Shown: piece after piece, positions 1 through 13,041 of the stretch
Layout of the letters: every line of letters starts with the position of its first letter
Position numbering within the stretch: position 1 is the stretch's first letter
Source: Sophora flavescens
Taxonomy: Eukaryota; Streptophyta; Magnoliopsida; Fabales; Fabaceae
Assembly (NCBI GenBank): GCA_030762895.1
Contig: CM061065.1
Location: forward strand, 73,421,676 to 73,485,675
Length of the DNA stretch: 64,000 nucleotides
Direction: 5' to 3'
Program-made: the position numbers and the translations under genes
Notes under the pieces: generated by a model
What the model saw: only the letters and a program-made list of their open reading frames with translations
What the model was told of the DNA's origin: nothing
Database searches by the model: none

Positions 1-48
1 AGTTACCCAAGTGTGCAAGAACCACAAATTGAAATAGCATTTGTCACC

Positions 49-838
49 ATGGCAGAAGAGAATGCACCAAGGAGAACAATGGGGACTACACTTCCCCTAG
101 AGTTGATAGATGTGGGACTCCGATTGTGAGACCTGCAGTGGCCTGCAATAATTTCGAAATCAAGGCCTCACTCCTCCACCTTGTGCAGCAAAACCAATCT
201 GGAGGGTTGGAGAGTGAAGATCCTCATGCTCACATTGGTACCTTCATTGAGCTATGTGACACCATCAAGTTAAATGGAGCTTCCGATGAGGCCATTCGGT
301 TAAGGCTTTTCCCTTTCTCTTTGAGGGATAGAGCTAAGGCATGGCTTCAATCTCATCCTCATGGAAGCATCATCACCTGGAACGACTTAGTCAGCAAGTT
401 TTTATCTCGATTCTTCCCTCCGTCAAGAATGATTAAGCTGAGGTCAGAGATCAATGCCTTTGCACAGAGGGATGGTGAGTCACTATATGAAGCCTGGGAG
501 AGGTTCAAGTCTTTACTCACAGCTTGTCCAAATCATGAACTAGAGACATGGCAGCAGGTCGCAACTTTTGTTAATGGGCTCAACAGGAATTCAAGAAGTA
601 TGATTGAAGCGGCTGCAGGAGGTACATTGAGTCAAAAGACACCGGAAGAAGCAAAGGACTTGATTAAGAACATGGCTAACAATGACTATCAAATGCCTAG
701 TTCTCGGTCAATGGTCAGTAGAGGTGTTCTAGAGCTGGATGAAATTGGTGCCCTCAAGGCACAAATGGCTATTCTTACCAAACAACTGGGGTCGGTTCAA
801 CTGCAGAACTCTCAAGTACAAGTCATTTCAAGTTCAAG
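49..838 (+). pseudogene. gag: Athila gag (capsid) with frameshifts at both ends
   Basis: This encodes the structural gag protein of the Athila-type element. The clear part reads from about 126 and contains the retrotransposon gag signature (residues AKAWLQS, then FLSRFFPP, then RDGESLYEAWERFK). An ATG at 49 starts a reading frame that hits TGA at 127-129, and the real gag frame takes over just before that, so a frameshift lies between about 60 and 125. At about 830 the frame breaks again: the CCHC-like knuckle (CDFCGGNHANGNC) that belongs to the end of gag continues in another frame. The long gag domain is unmistakable; the start codon of the intact ancestor is uncertain. Confidence 0.85.
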
Positions 839-2772
839 GTGCCTCAGTGTGTGATTTCTGTGGAGGCAACCATGCAAATGGAAACTGTGAGATCAATGTG
901 GTTGGAAGCTCGGGACAAGAAGAGGTAAACTATATGGGCAACCAAGGGCCTAGAAATGATCCCTACTCCAACACCTACAACCCGGGGTGGCGCAATCATC
1001 CCAACTTTAGTTGGAGACAAGGACAAAGTTCAAATACTCAAGCAAAGCCTCCTCAAGAGAGTTCAAGCAAATTGGAGAACCTTCTAGGCCAGTTCATGCA
1101 AGCTACTCAAGAGACTATAAAGAATCAGAATGCCTCAATCAAGAACTTGGAGCATCAAATGGGCCAACTAGCAAGGCAGATGGCAGAGAGACCTCCAGGA
1201 CAATTGCCTGGGGATACTGAGAAGAACCCAAGGGAAGATTGTAAGGCCATTGTTACAAGAAGTGGGAGAATGTTAAATCCACAAGAAAAAGAGAAGGAAG
1301 AGAAGACAAGTGATGCTGGAATTGACAAGGGGCAATTTGAAGAGGTAAACAACGAAGAACCCGGAACTTCCCAAGGTACTACCTCTAATCCTATTGATGT
1401 AGAAGCTGAAGAACCACAGAGGGAGAAATTGGTTGATGAAGAATTTGCAAAGAAGAAGACCAGAAGACAGATTCTGGAAGAGTTTTATAATCACAAGGAG
1501 CTGTCCCCATATTTCAGAATCCCGTACACCCAACGGTTGAAGAAAGAGACAAAAGATCGCAGCTTTTCTAAGTTCCTGGATGTATTCAAAAAGCTACAAA
1601 TAAACATCCCGTTTGCTGAAGCTCTACAGCAGATGCCTTCCTACGCAAAATTCATGAAGGAGATCCTTACCAACAAAAGAAGGTGGAAGGAGGAGACAGT
1701 GATGCTTACTGAAGAGTGCAATGCTATACTTCAAAGGAAGCTGCCAGTAAAAATGAAGGACCCGGGCAGTTTCACTATCCCATGCACGATTGGTCATCTG
1801 AACATAGGGAGAGCATTGTGCGATTTAGGGGCAAGTATTAATCTGATGCCGCTATCCATTTTCAAGAAGCTGGGGATTGGTGAGGTAAAACCAACAGGAA
1901 TTTCTCTTCAACTGGCAGACCGCTCAATTACATATCCCTATGGTGTTGTGGAGGATTTGTTGGTGAAGGTAGATAAGTTCATTTTTCCAGCAGATTTTGT
2001 GGTGTTAGATATGGCTGAAGATGGTGATACTCCTCTGATTCTTGGGAGACCATTCCTAGCAACAGGTAGAGCCTTGATCGATGTCAATCAAGGGGAATTG
2101 GTGCTTCGGGTACAAGACGAAAAGGTCACTTTTAATGTGTTTGAAGCGATGAAACACCCAAGCGACAAGGATACATGCATGATAGTGGACCTCATTGATT
2201 CATTAGCTAACAAGAGTTTGCACCAGAAGTTTGAAGATTCGTTAGAAGCCGCTCTAATGGTAGAGGATGTAGAAGAAGAAATAGGTGCAGAAGAAGTTGA
2301 TCTCATGATTAAATCTCTGGAGGCTTGTCTGGTTGTGAATACTGATGACGACAAAGTGGTGGAAGATGTGAGAATTGAAGATAAGGGTGACCCACCGGTG
2401 CTAGAGTTGAAAGAATTGCCATCCCATCTCCGTTATGCCTTCCTGGGGATGAACTCTTCATTCCCAGTTATCATCAGTAGTGGGTTGAATTCCTTGGAAG
2501 AAGAGAAGCTGTTGAGGGTGCTTAGGGAGCACAAATCTGCAATTGGATGGTCTATGTCCGATTTGAAAGGGATAAGCCCCTCCTTCTGCATGCACAAAAT
2601 CCGTGTGGAGGAAAAATTCAAGCCGGTTAGGCAACCGCAAAGAAGACTCAACCCGAATATGAAGGAAGTTGTGAGGAAGGAGATTGTGAAGTTGTTGGAT
2701 GCGGGCATTATCTATCCCATCTCCGATAGTCCATGGGTGAGTCCAGTCCAAGTTGTGCCAAGAAAGGGGGGA
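835..2772 (+). pseudogene. pol: Athila gag tail, aspartic protease and start of pol
   Basis: This continues the gag-pol protein in a frame open to position 2775. In order it shows the zinc knuckle near 853-890, a glutamine-rich linker, an acidic and basic spacer, the retropepsin-like protease with active-site DLGAS near 1825-1842 and the LILGRPFL strand near 2035-2055, and then the N-terminal edge of reverse transcriptase (around 2580-2770). The frame ends at a G-run (2766-2771), where a one-base slip moves the rest of pol to another frame. The protease turns gag-pol into mature proteins in the retrotransposon particle. Family assignment is firm; the break makes it a pseudogene here. Confidence 0.85.
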
Positions 2773-5303
2773 TGACAAAGTGGTGGCGAATGAAAAGAAT
2801 GAACTTATTCCCTCCAGGACCGTATCTGGATGGAGGGTATGCATTGACTACGTAAGACTGAATGAGGCCACTAGAAAAGACCACTTTCCATTACCCTTCA
2901 TTGATCAGATGCTAGAGAGGTTGGCGGGCCATGCTTTCTATTGTTTCCTTGATGGATACTCCGGGTATAACCAGATTGTGGTTGACCCGGAGGACCAAGA
3001 GAAGACCGCTTTCACCTGCCCTTATGGAGTCTATGCATACAGGAGAATGCCTTTCGGGTTGTGCAATGCACCCGCCACTTTTCAAAGGTGCATGCTATCT
3101 ATATTTTCTGATATGAATGAGAAGTTTATTGAGGTATTTATGGACGATTTTTCTGTATTTGGTGATTCATTTGATAACTGTTTGAATAATCTGGCCTGTG
3201 TCCTAAAAAGGTGCCAAGAAACTAACCTCGTTTTAAATTGGGAAAAATGCCATTTCATGGTTAGGGAGGGTATAGTTCTTGGGCACAAGATTTCATCAAG
3301 GGGGCTGGAGGTTGATAGAGCCAAAATTGAAGTGATTGAAAAACTTCCTCCTCCCTTAAATGTGAAAGGTGTTAGAAGCTTCCAAGGGCATGCGGGTTTT
3401 TATAGAAGGTTCATAAAAGATTTTTCAAAAATTGTGAAACCCCTATGCAAGCTTTTGGTAGCTGATACTCCTTTTATATTTGATGATGATTGCATGCATG
3501 CCTTCAAAATTTTGAAAGAAAAACTCACCACCGCACCGGTCATTGCTCCTCCAGATTGGAGTTTACCTTTTGAGCTAATGTGTGATGCAAGTGACTATGC
3601 GGTGGGAGCCATTTTGGGCCAAAGAAAAAACAAAGTGTTGCATGTCATTTACTATGCCAGTCGTGTGCTTAATGATGCCCAATTGAATTACACTACGACT
3701 GAAAAAGAATTGCTTGCTGTGGTATTTGCTTTTGATAAATTTAGATCCTACTTGATTGGTTGTAAAACTACAGTCTACACTGATCATTCTGCTTTGAGAT
3801 ATCTTATGACTAAACAGGATGCTAAGCCAAGGCTTATTAGGTGGATACTGCTACTCCAAGAGTTTGATTTGGAAATAAAGGACAAGAAAGGAGTGGAGAA
3901 TGTGGTAGCCGACCATTTGTCCAGGCTTCCACAAGCAGATGTCCAAGCAGAAGCAAAGTTGCCAATTCAAGAGGAATTTCCAGATGAACAGTTGTTGGTG
4001 GTGCAAGTGGCACCTTGGTTCGCGGATATTGCAAATTACAAGGCGGCCAATAAGATTCCTAAGGACTTCAATGCGCAGCAGAAGAAGAAGCTCATTCATG
4101 ATGCCAAGTTCTATGTTTGGGATGAGCCGTATCTTTTCAAAAGAGGTTCAGATGGAATTCTGAGGAGGTGCATACCGGAAGAAGAAATTAATGGGGTGTT
4201 GACCCACTGCCACAACTCACCCTATGGAGGACATTTTGGTGGTGAGAGGACCGCCATGAAGATTTTGCAAAGCGGGCTGTTTTGGCCCACTATTTTCAAG
4301 GACTCCCGAGCTTGGGTGATGAATTGTGATAAATGCCAGAGGACCGGCAGTATTTCCAAAAGAAATGAGATGCCCTTAAAGGGTATATTAGAGGTGGAGC
4401 TCTTTGACGTATGGGGGATTGACTTCATGGGCCCTTTCCCGTCATCTTACAACAACAAGTACATTCTGGTGGCAGTTGATTATGTGAGCAAGTGGGTGGA
4501 AGCCGTGCCAACTCTGAAGGATGATGCAAGAACTGTGATCAGTTTTGTGAGGAAGAATATTTTTACCCGGTTTGGGACCCCTAGGGCTATCATAAGTGAT
4601 GGGGGTACCCACTTTTGCAATAAGGAGTTTAATGCAGTGCTTGCCAAGTTTGGGGTGAACCACAAAGTTACCACACCATACCATCCCCAAACCAGTGGGC
4701 AAGTGGAATTGTCCAACCGGGAGTTGAAAAGAATTTTGGAAAAAACTGTGAACAATGCAAGGAAGGATTGGGCGAAGAAAGTTGATGATGCACTTTGGGC
4801 TTATCGGACTGCTTATAAGACGCCTATTGGTATGTCACCTTACCAATTGGTGTTCGGGAAATCATGTCATCTTCCGGTAGAGCTACAACACCGTGCTTTT
4901 TGGGCAGTGAAGGCCCTAAACTTTGATACAAGGCTGGCCATGGACAAGAGGATGCTTCAATTGAATGAGTTAGATGAGTTCCGACTCTTGGCTTATGAGA
5001 GTGCCAGGATATACAAGGAAAGAACCAAGTTACGGCATGATAAGTACATTCTTCCCAAGCAATTTGAAGAAGGCCACGCAGTTTTCTTTGTTCAACTCAA
5101 GACTCAAGTTTTTCCCGGGCAAATTGAGATCAAGATGGTCGAGCCCATTCTATGTCAAGTCGGTTTCTCCGTTTGGTTCGATTGAATTGGAAAATCCATC
5201 ATCGGAAATACTTTCACTTGTAAATGGGCACGAGCTCAAGCACTACCTTGGAGGAGATTTTAATCGTCAGGCAGTCTCCATCCCTCTTGAGGCACCATCT
5301 TAG
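2772..5303 (+). pseudogene. pol: Athila reverse transcriptase, RNase H and integrase
   Basis: This is the main part of pol. RT runs from about 2780 to 3420 with palm motif FMDD near 3141-3152. RNase H starts at DASDYAVGAIL near 3586 and includes TDHSALRYL near 3780. Integrase has an HHCC zinc domain (H at HCHNSPYGGH, CDKC near 4330) and the catalytic core with D in GIDFMGPFP (about 4420), D in ISDGGTHF (about 4595) and E in SGQVELSNRE (about 4700). A frameshift near 5100 moves the last 70 codons, including the conserved RSRWSSPF block, to another frame ending at 5303. Normal family length is otherwise kept, so decay is recent to moderate. Confidence 0.88.
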
Positions 5304-6960
5304 AAATCATCCGTCAAGCTAGTGACGTTAAAGAAGCGCTTATTGGGAGGCAACCCAATTTTTATTTTTATTATTTTATTTTATTTTATTTTCATCTTCT
5401 CTTTTGTTTTGATTTCCCCTCTTGAATAATTTGAGAAGCTCAAGAGGTTTGTTAATAGTTTGTTGAGTGATTCCAGATTTTGAAGGAAGGAGGAGAAGAA
5501 GGGCAGAAGGAAACAAAACCAGAAAGCATGTGATTCAGCACCACTACCACTTTGGTGAGTTGTTCCAATTTTCTCCCCTCTCTAAACTTAATTATTTACA
5601 TTGAGGACAATGTAAGTCTTTAAGCTTGGGGTAGGGGTAATCTTTTAGCTTGCATTGTAAATATTGCATTCAAATAGGCTCTAGTCTTGCATGATCACAT
5701 GAATTAATTGCCCCCTGCTTAGATTGAGCACCTGATTGTGAGAGCTAAGTGCCAATTTGTCTGTGATAGTGAATTTTTGGACCCTGATTTTATATTCTTG
5801 TGATATGGCTTCATTAAATATGCTTGAGATGTTCTTGGATAGTTGATGATTAGCATGTGTTTCTATGGATTTGTGTTCTCACTGGTTCTTGAACTGATGA
5901 ATGTGAGCTTTTGAGCCATTAGGGGGTACTCACTAAATCCGCCCCCGTTCTTTGTGTAGAGTGTTTTCCTCTTGGACTGTTTTTCTCTAGAACTTGACTT
6001 GAAACCATTTCTAAACTAGAAAATTTTTGGAAACATTTTTGAAAATGATTGAGGCAATAGGTATTTTTTTTCCGGCCTTCTGAGCTTTGAATGTGTAAAT
6101 GCTACCCTTAGTTGCCCAATTTTGAGCCTGAATGAATAACATGCTTTTCTTGGTTCCCTGAAATGTTGTGTTAAATATACTTATGAGGGACCTTCTAAAG
6201 TACTGTGCAAAAATGGGTTGGAAAATGTAGTTGAAAGTTTGGGATGATGAAAAGAAAAAAGGAATCTAAAAATTTTACTTCTCTTGAATTGCAAAATCTC
6301 CCCTTCTTTATCAAAAAAAAAAAAGAAAAAAAAAGAAAAAAAAAAAGAAATAAAAATGGGGAAGGGGATGACAAAAAGGAATGAGAAGTAAAAAGAAAAA
6401 GAAAAAAAAATGAAAGAATGGTGGAAGAGTAAACTGAAACCCAAAGAAAGGTATTTTAGAAGGTCGTGCTTTGCAATGCTTGGTTGTTTGTATTGCCTTT
6501 TGAAATTTCCTGTTCTTGAAATCCCCACCTGAAAATTGATCCCATGGCCCCATTACACCAAAGATTAAGACCTCTTGATTCTTAGATGTTTTTCATTAAT
6601 AAAGTGAAGATGTGGTTGATAGTCAAGCTTATGGTAGGAATCATTCTTTGAGGAAAATGGAGTGAAATGTCATATTCCCTAACACTTGAGTGAGTGAGGC
6701 AAGAAAGAGAGCCAAGCAAATGAACAAGCTTGGGGTGAGCTTCAAGTGAGATAGAGTGCCCGAATCAGTGAGATTGTGAGTCTAGGAAACTAAGCCCCTA
6801 ATTGGACTTGAATTGATTGTCTCTTGCTGAAATAATTGAATGCCTGTTGCTTGGATCATTTTACTCGGGTTCTTAGTTCACTATCCATGCTTTGTTTATT
6901 TTGATCTTATGGCCTTGGTTTTTGCTTGAGGACAAGCAAAGTCTTAAGCTTGGGGTAATT
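5304..6960 (+). other. Non-coding 3' region of the Athila element with polypurine tract
   Basis: No coding frame is supported in these 1.66 kb. Visible structure: a short hairpin at 5342-5359 (ATTGGG/CCCAAT around AGGCAA) directly after pol, an 8-bp stem hairpin at 5418-5447, a first AAGCTTGGGGTAG copy near 5620, an A-rich purine run at about 6311-6420, and the final tract AAGCTTGGGGTAATT ending at 6960, where plus-strand priming would occur. Two GAGGACAA(T/G) motifs precede the two tract copies. Open frames on the minus strand here are low-complexity and unsupported. Confidence 0.75.
5418..5447 (+). other. Hairpin shared with the non-autonomous element at 53386-53415
   Basis: CCTCTTGA and TCAAGAGG pair as an 8-bp stem around the 14-nt loop ATAATTTGAGAAGC. 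The same loop, base for base, occurs on the minus strand of the 50623-56311 element, with a stem whose fifth pair has changed from T-A to C-G. That compensating change argues for an RNA or DNA structure that is selected rather than chance. Its role is unknown; packaging or dimerisation of the retrotransposon RNA are possibilities. Confidence 0.6.
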
Positions 6961-8364
6961 TGATGAGTGTGATTTCACCTCATTCTCCATGTACATTTCT
7001 GCATGCATTTGCATATAGTTAGGCCATTTTAGTGTTTATTTTATTTAGTTTTTCCTTTGGAACGGATAAGGTGGTATTGTGTGTTGTTTTGCAGATATTC
7101 ATGATTAAATGCCCAAGAATTAGCAAGTATGAAGCTTGGATGACTTAGAGCTTTGAAAGATAAGAAATTGAGCCAAGCAGAGAGTATCACGGCCTAGCCG
7201 TGATGGCCCTCACGGCCGTGAGGGAGCAGTAGCTGAAGAAAGAATTGAGCCAAAAGTCAGAGACGATCACGGCCTAGCCGTGATGACTATTACGGCCGTG
7301 ATGAATCAGTTGGAAAAGTCAGAGACGATCACGGCCTAGCCGTGATTACTATTACGGCCGTGATGAATCAGTTGGAAAAGTCAGAAATGATCACGACCTA
7401 GCCGTGATGACTATCACAGCCGTGATGAATCAGTAAATGAAGCGGTGCCAAGTCAGAAACCATCACGGCCTGGCCGTGATGGCTGTCACGGCCGTGACCG
7501 GCCACGAGTAATAAAAGAACTGAGCAGAACAGAAGAAGAGGGATTCAGAAAACCCTAAAGAAAAATCCTCTGCTGCTGTGGCTGTGTGCATCATTCCATG
7601 GAGCTCTCCCCTTTGTTCATCTCTGTAATTATTCCTTTTGTTTTACTTTCAATTATGTGTAGCTAAACTCCCCTTTGTTGGGGTTAGACTATTGCTATCT
7701 GAACTTGGTTGTAAAATGACTTGATTATAATGCAGTTTCTTTGTTCTTTATGAGTGTTTGATTCCATGCTTAATGCTTTCTTAGGCTTGATCACCCTATG
7801 AATGATTAGTTGCTTTAATAGATAACTGGAAGGTTGGTGTTAGAGCTTGCTCATGAATCAAATGCCGGGTAGTTCATGAGCCTAGGAATAGGTCTTGAGG
7901 TGCTTGCAATCTTATAAGTCTTTACTTAATGCAAAATCTCAGGTTAATCCACCCAAGGAATTAGGGTTTAACTTGGGATTTTAGGCTCAATGCACCTAAG
8001 GAATTAGGCTTGAGTATCTCTGAAAAGACTTGATTGTCATATTAGAACTAGGAACTGTGTTAGTTATCATTTCATAGCAACCAAGGGAGGATTAGCTTAG
8101 TTTAACCCCAGCAATTCTATCTCATTGTTATTCATCTTTCTGTTTTCACATCAACTGTTTGAGAAAAAATCCAAAAAGAACAAAAATATTTTCTACTTGT
8201 TTGTCTGCTAGATGTTAGAACAACCTTCAATCCAAAATTCGATCGCCTAGATAGTAGTCAAATTTGCGAAGTGGTAATTGTCCACGATCCCTGAGAACGA
8301 TATCCGGTCTTACCGTTTTTATTACTTGCAACGAACCGGTATACTTGCCGAGTCCGTGTCAACA
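6961..8364 (+). repeat. 3' LTR of the Athila-type element
   Basis: The LTR starts TGATGAG directly after the polypurine tract and ends near TGTCA or CAACA at 8361-8364. The end is set by the typical last block (GGTATACTTGCCGAG) and could be off by a few bases. It carries a palindrome array at 7187-7497, followed by a TATA-like TAATAAAAG at 7509-7517, which suggests U3 ends and transcription starts soon after 7517. No target duplication can be tested because the 5' LTR is outside the window. Confidence 0.75.
7187..7497 (+). repeat. Array of paired palindromes in the Athila LTR
   Basis: Five units each hold a 17-nt palindrome of the form TCACGGCCTAGCCGTGA and, 20.5 bp further centre to centre, a 12-nt palindrome of the form TCACGGCCGTGA. 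The 17-mers start at 7187, 7267, 7329, 7391 and 7463. The three middle units repeat every 62 bp. The spacing inside each pair is the same in all five, while the spacer sequence and unit length vary. The array ends just before the TATA-like box. Confidence 0.85.
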
Positions 8365-9583
8365 CTATTGAACAATGAAATCCTATTCTTAAATATCCGT
8401 AGTCAAGTATTTTATTAATAAGGACAATAATAATACAATTGAGACTATTATGTGTGCAGACTGATGACCATATCTCACGGGTCATGGATATGAGATATCG
8501 AGTCGACACATAGGTACACATTAGAGTAATGATGTACTGGATTGACCCGCCATGAGAACACTACATGGAGCGTTATGTGAGTGTCATAAGTAGTTCTCAT
8601 AGTGACAATGGTGCATACAATCCTTCGACCTGAAATCACTACGATCTCTACATGAGGAGTCGTGTGCTTTAATATCGTCAAACGTCATCTGTAATAGGAT
8701 GATTATAAAGACGGTCATTGGGCATACCACGAGCCATGCAGAGGGATGTGAGTGACCTAGATGGAATTTGTCCCTCCTACATGACAGGAGTAATATCTGT
8801 GGGCCCCCTGATAGAGTGAGACTGTAAAATGCATGGCCATGCTGAAATGAGTCAATATGAGATATTGACCTCATTCGTTGTTAAGTCTACTCGGGTATCA
8901 GGGAACATGATATTGTACTATCCAAGGGTGACACATTCTATGACTTGTGTTCAATATAGATATATGGACAAAGGGATAATAAAGCACATGAATATTTGTC
9001 ACAGAAAGGTTTCGTCAAATCACTGACTTTCTCAATACTTAGGTAGCAGTGATGTATTGCTAGATACCACTCACTGTTTGTAATATTAAATGGGATTTAA
9101 TGTTACTGCTAACGTTTTGGGAACCTATAGGGTCACACACATAAGAGCGGATTAAAAGAAGCATTAAAAGGAGAGTTGGACTTTCCTATTGGGTCTAGCG
9201 CATAATACATGGGCTTAGGTCAAGTGCTTCTCACTAACTCACTTAAGGAGGCGCTACTATAAGTAGAACACTTAAGTTGTTGTGCACACGGTTGATAACC
9301 TAGCCGCACAAAAGGAGTAAGAGTGAACAGTAAGTCTTGGTTTTGAAGCTAGCACTGTAAGACAGAGACGCTTCAGGTTCGTGACGTTGGACGTTCACGG
9401 AGTCCACTCGTGTGGATACCTCTAGAGACACCGTTCGTGCGGTGTTCGTGATAGACGAATTTCAACCAACAACCATCGCTTCAAGAGGTAAACTTTTTAA
9501 TCATGAATCATGACCATTCGCAAGGATCCTTCGATGGGAATTTTTCCGCTGCGTTTATTTTGTTTTATACGCAAATTCCCAAC
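8365..9583 (+). repeat. LTR of an unidentified element, isolated or truncated
   Basis: There is no coding sequence. The segment ends AAATTCCCAACA, an LTR-type terminus, and has a TATA-like CTATAAGTAG near 9256-9265 followed by about 320 bp of R/U5-like sequence. Immediately to the right, an RT gene of another element begins in mid-codon, so the LTR adjoins a broken gypsy pol. No matching 5-bp duplication is visible on the left, where the Athila LTR ends. It may be a copia LTR, but I cannot prove the superfamily. Confidence 0.55.
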
Positions 9584-11911
9584 AGTTCATAGATGATATT
9601 TTAATATACTCTAGGACACCAGAAGAACATGGATAACACTTAAGGTTGGTGTTGCAGATCTTGAGGGACAAGCGTCTTTATGCCAAACCGGAATAGTGTG
9701 AGTTTTGTCTAGACGAGGTAAAGTTTTTAGGACACACCATCTCAAAGGATGATGTGGCGGTTGATTCCTCTAAAGTTGATGCGGTGTTGGGATGGGAACA
9801 ACCTAAGACAGTAACCGAAGTAAGAAGTTTATTAGGCTTAACTGGTTACTATATGAAGTTCATAGTGGGGTTCTCTAGATTAGCCTTACCTTTGACCCAG
9901 TTGACTAGGAAAGGGAAACCTTTTGTGTGGGACTAGGAGTGTGAGGACGGGTTCCAAGAGCTTAAGAGCAGATTGGTGTCATCACCAGTCTTACCTATAC
10001 CGGATCCCTTAGTGAGTTTTGTGGTATACTACGACGCATCTAAGAATGGCTTGGGATGTGTCTTAATGCAGGAGGGCAAGGTGGTAGCATTTGCCTCTAG
10101 GCAGCTTAGGCCACATGAGGGGAATTACCCTACCCATGACCTAGAGCTAGCAGCTATGGTTTTTGCCCTTAAGATTTGTAGGCATTACCTTTATGGGGCA
10201 TCATTTGACGTTTTTAGTGACCATAAAAGCCTAAAATATCTATTCGACCAGAAGGAGTTAAACATGAGACAACGAAGGTGGATGGAGTTCCTTAAGGACT
10301 ATGACTTCGAGTTGAAGTACCATCCGGGAAAAGCCAATGTGGCGGCAGATGCTTTGAGTAGGAAGTCCCTATACGTGTCGAGCTTGATGGTGCAAGAGCT
10401 GAACCTCATGGAAGAGTTTAGGGACATGAATCTGGAGGTGTTGGATGTGTCCTTAAATGTCTTAAGTTTGAAGTTGAATAGGTTGGAAATTAATAGTGAC
10501 CTTAGAGATGAGGTTAGGCGGGAACAACTTTTAGACCTGGAGTTGCAGTCTCGGTTGGGACAAGAGGGTTATGAGTTGTCTGTTGATGGGCTAGTGGAGT
10601 TTAAGAATAGGATCGTTGTTCCTAAGGAGGGGAGCCTTAGAGAGAACATATTAGAGGAAGCTCATAAAGGAAAGTTTACCATACATCCTGGAATAACTAA
10701 GATGTACCAAGACCTTAAGAGGATGTATTGGTGGCCAGGAATGAAAAAGGATGTGGCTAGCTTCGTAACTAGGTGTTTAGTGTGCCAAAAGGTTAAGATA
10801 GAACATCAGAAGCCTTCGGGGTTGTTGCAGTCCTTGGAGATTCCAGAATGGAAGTGGGAGAGAATTTCTATGGACTTTGTGATGGGGTTACCTAAGACGC
10901 GTTTGAGCTTAGATGCCATTTGGGTGATAGTGGATAGGTTGACCAAGTCTGCCCACTTCTTGCCAATTAAGGTAACCTATAGCTTAGACAAGTTGGCATA
11001 CCTCTATATCAAGGAAATAGTCAAGCTTCATGGGATACCCATATCTATAGTGTCAGATAGAGACCTGAGGTTTACCTCTAGATTTTAGAGGGCTTTTCAG
11101 CAAGCCTTTGGGACTAAGTTGAACCTTAGCACGACCTATCATCCCCAAACGGATGGTCAGTTAGAGCGGACCATTCAGACCCTTGAGGACATGCTTAGAG
11201 CGTGTGTCTTAGATGAAGGATGGAGTTGGGATAGATTCCTACCTCTCATTGAGTTTGCGTATAACAATATTTAATTATCACGCTAGTATAGGCATGGCAT
11301 CCTATGAGGCCCTATATGGGAGAAGGTGTAGGTCTCCTTTATGTTGGTGTGAGGTAGGTGAGAAAACCTTGATAGGACCTGAATTGGTCCAGGAAACCTC
11401 TGAGAGAATCAAAATGATTAGGGAGAGGATGCGCACGGTGCAAAGTAGACAAAAGAGCTATGCCGACAAAAAGAGAAAGCCTCTAGAATTCAGGAAGGTG
11501 AGCATGTATTTTTGAGAGTCACTCCTAAGACGGGGGTAGGGAGGTCGATGAAAGTCCACAAACTAAATCCTCGTTTCATGGGACCTTTCCAGATCCTTAA
11601 AAGAGTCGGGCCTATTGCTTATCAATTGGCTCTTCCGCCACAGTTGGCAAACCTTCATGATGTTTTCCATGTGTCGCAACTCAAAATATGTGCCTGATGA
11701 ATCTCATGTGATAGCTCCTGAGTCTGTACAATTGAAGGATAATTTGATCTATAAGCCAAAGCCTAGTCAAATCATGGACAAGAGCACTAAGACTCTGAGG
11801 AACAAGACAATTACATTGGTGAAAGTGTTATGGGAAGGGTTGACTCTTGAGGAAGCCACTTGGGAGATGGAGGAGGACATCGTTCGTCAATACCCAGATT
11901 TTATTATCTAA
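9584..11911 (+). pseudogene. pol: Chromovirus pol remnant: RT end, RNase H, integrase, chromodomain
   Basis: RT is cut off just before the FIDD catalytic motif. RNase H starts at about 10027 (YYDASKNGLGCVL) and integrase has the H-H-C-C zinc region (HPGITKMYQDLKRMYWWPG, then CLVCQ near 10780), the D in ISMDFVMGLP and D in VSDRDLRF. The C-terminal block ending EEATWEMEEDIVRQYPDF (11850-11910) is a chromodomain, which in this lineage steers integration to marked chromatin. In-frame stops occur at 9630, 9696, 9934 and 11086, and small insertions near 11270 and 11510 break the frame. It cannot produce active enzyme. Confidence 0.85.
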
Positions 11912-13041
11912 GGTATGGTAACCTTTTAGTTTTGAATATGACATATGTTAAAATAAGTGCGTGAGTATGAGATGAATTTCGGGGACGAAATTCTTTAAGG
12001 AGGGGAGAAAATATAACATCCTAATTTTATTTAATATAATTAACATGATAAAAAATATATATTAAGTTAAAAAAAATATAGTGCAAATAAAATATAATTA
12101 AGAGGTTTAATATGAAAAAATTGATACTAAAAGAATTTATTGAAATCACTTAACTATTATAAAGAATAAAAATAAATATAAATTATAAAAATATATACAT
12201 GCCTAGTGTACAGGGCTCTGTGCGTTGAGCCCAAGTACACTTCAGTGACTGTTGGGTATTTTTGCCAAAAAAAAGAGCAAGTGATATGGGTTTTATAAAT
12301 AAAAAAAAACATATATAAACTAATGTTAAAGGGTAAATCACGGTAGGGGGGAGACCTTGGTGCACCGCACAGTGAGTATAGCGAGGAAGTGAGGGACGTT
12401 CCTTTCCTTGCCAGCGTAATCATTGCAGCACACAGATCCAAGAACGCCAGTGAAGGGAAGAAGAATTTTTAGAGAATAACTTGCTTTTACCATACAAAAT
12501 TTTTAGAGCATTTTGGAGCTCTTCGAGAGGTGAGTAACAGTACTTTTTACGAACCCTCTTCATGGTATAGTTGTTTGTATGTGTGCATAAGGGTATATCT
12601 TATAGTCTTTTTGGAATTAGATTTGAATAGGTGAATGTTGTCATTAACTAAAACTTTAAAATCGGGGGCTTTCAATTAAAACATAAATTTGTTAAATTGA
12701 GTATTTACTCTTGTTATTAATGGCATAAAATACATGATTGGTATTTGTATTAGTTAAATAATGTGTTTGTTGACGTATGTTATGCCTTGATGTTCATGAC
12801 TCCTCAGTTGTAAGATCACTTGATGACACGATATGAGTTTATTTGGTATATGTAACACCCGGGTGCCGACGAGGATGGGGAGTGGTCGCTGGTGCAAGAA
12901 GGCACGGACAAAGAGCGGTTCATGGCAGGCTTCTAGGCGGAGGGACACCTGAATGAATCGATAACACACCTGAATGAGAGGGATCCTGAGACTATGTAGG
13001 TATGGGACTATACAGTTGAGGAAGGCTTATATGAATTGATT

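Larger units (their letters stand above)
1..8364 (+). mobile_element. Athila-type Ty3/gypsy retrotransposon, 5' end outside the window
   Basis: The order is gag, protease, reverse transcriptase, RNase H, integrase, a long non-coding 3' region, polypurine tract and 3' LTR, which is the gypsy order. The protease motif (CDLGASINLMP) and the RT motif (FMDDFSVFG) are of the Athila kind, as is the tract AAGCTTGGGGTAATT placed directly before an LTR starting TGATGAG. The 5' LTR and primer site lie upstream of position 1. At least four reading-frame breaks (near 110, 830, 2770 and 5100) make this copy non-functional. It is the likely relative of the non-autonomous element at 50623-56311, with which it shares 3' region structures. 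Confidence 0.9.

Noticed and set aside
6181..6553. Phe-rich minus-strand frames
   Set aside because: They are translations of the A/G-rich purine run in the Athila 3' region.
7187..7502. Regular repeats with palindromes resembling a CRISPR array
   Set aside because: Spacers are near-identical between units and the array lies in a plant retrotransposon LTR; no cas genes are present.
8258..9026. Open frames of 65-96 codons in the LTR at 8365-9583
   Set aside because: No protein similarity is apparent and they lie in non-coding LTR sequence on both strands.
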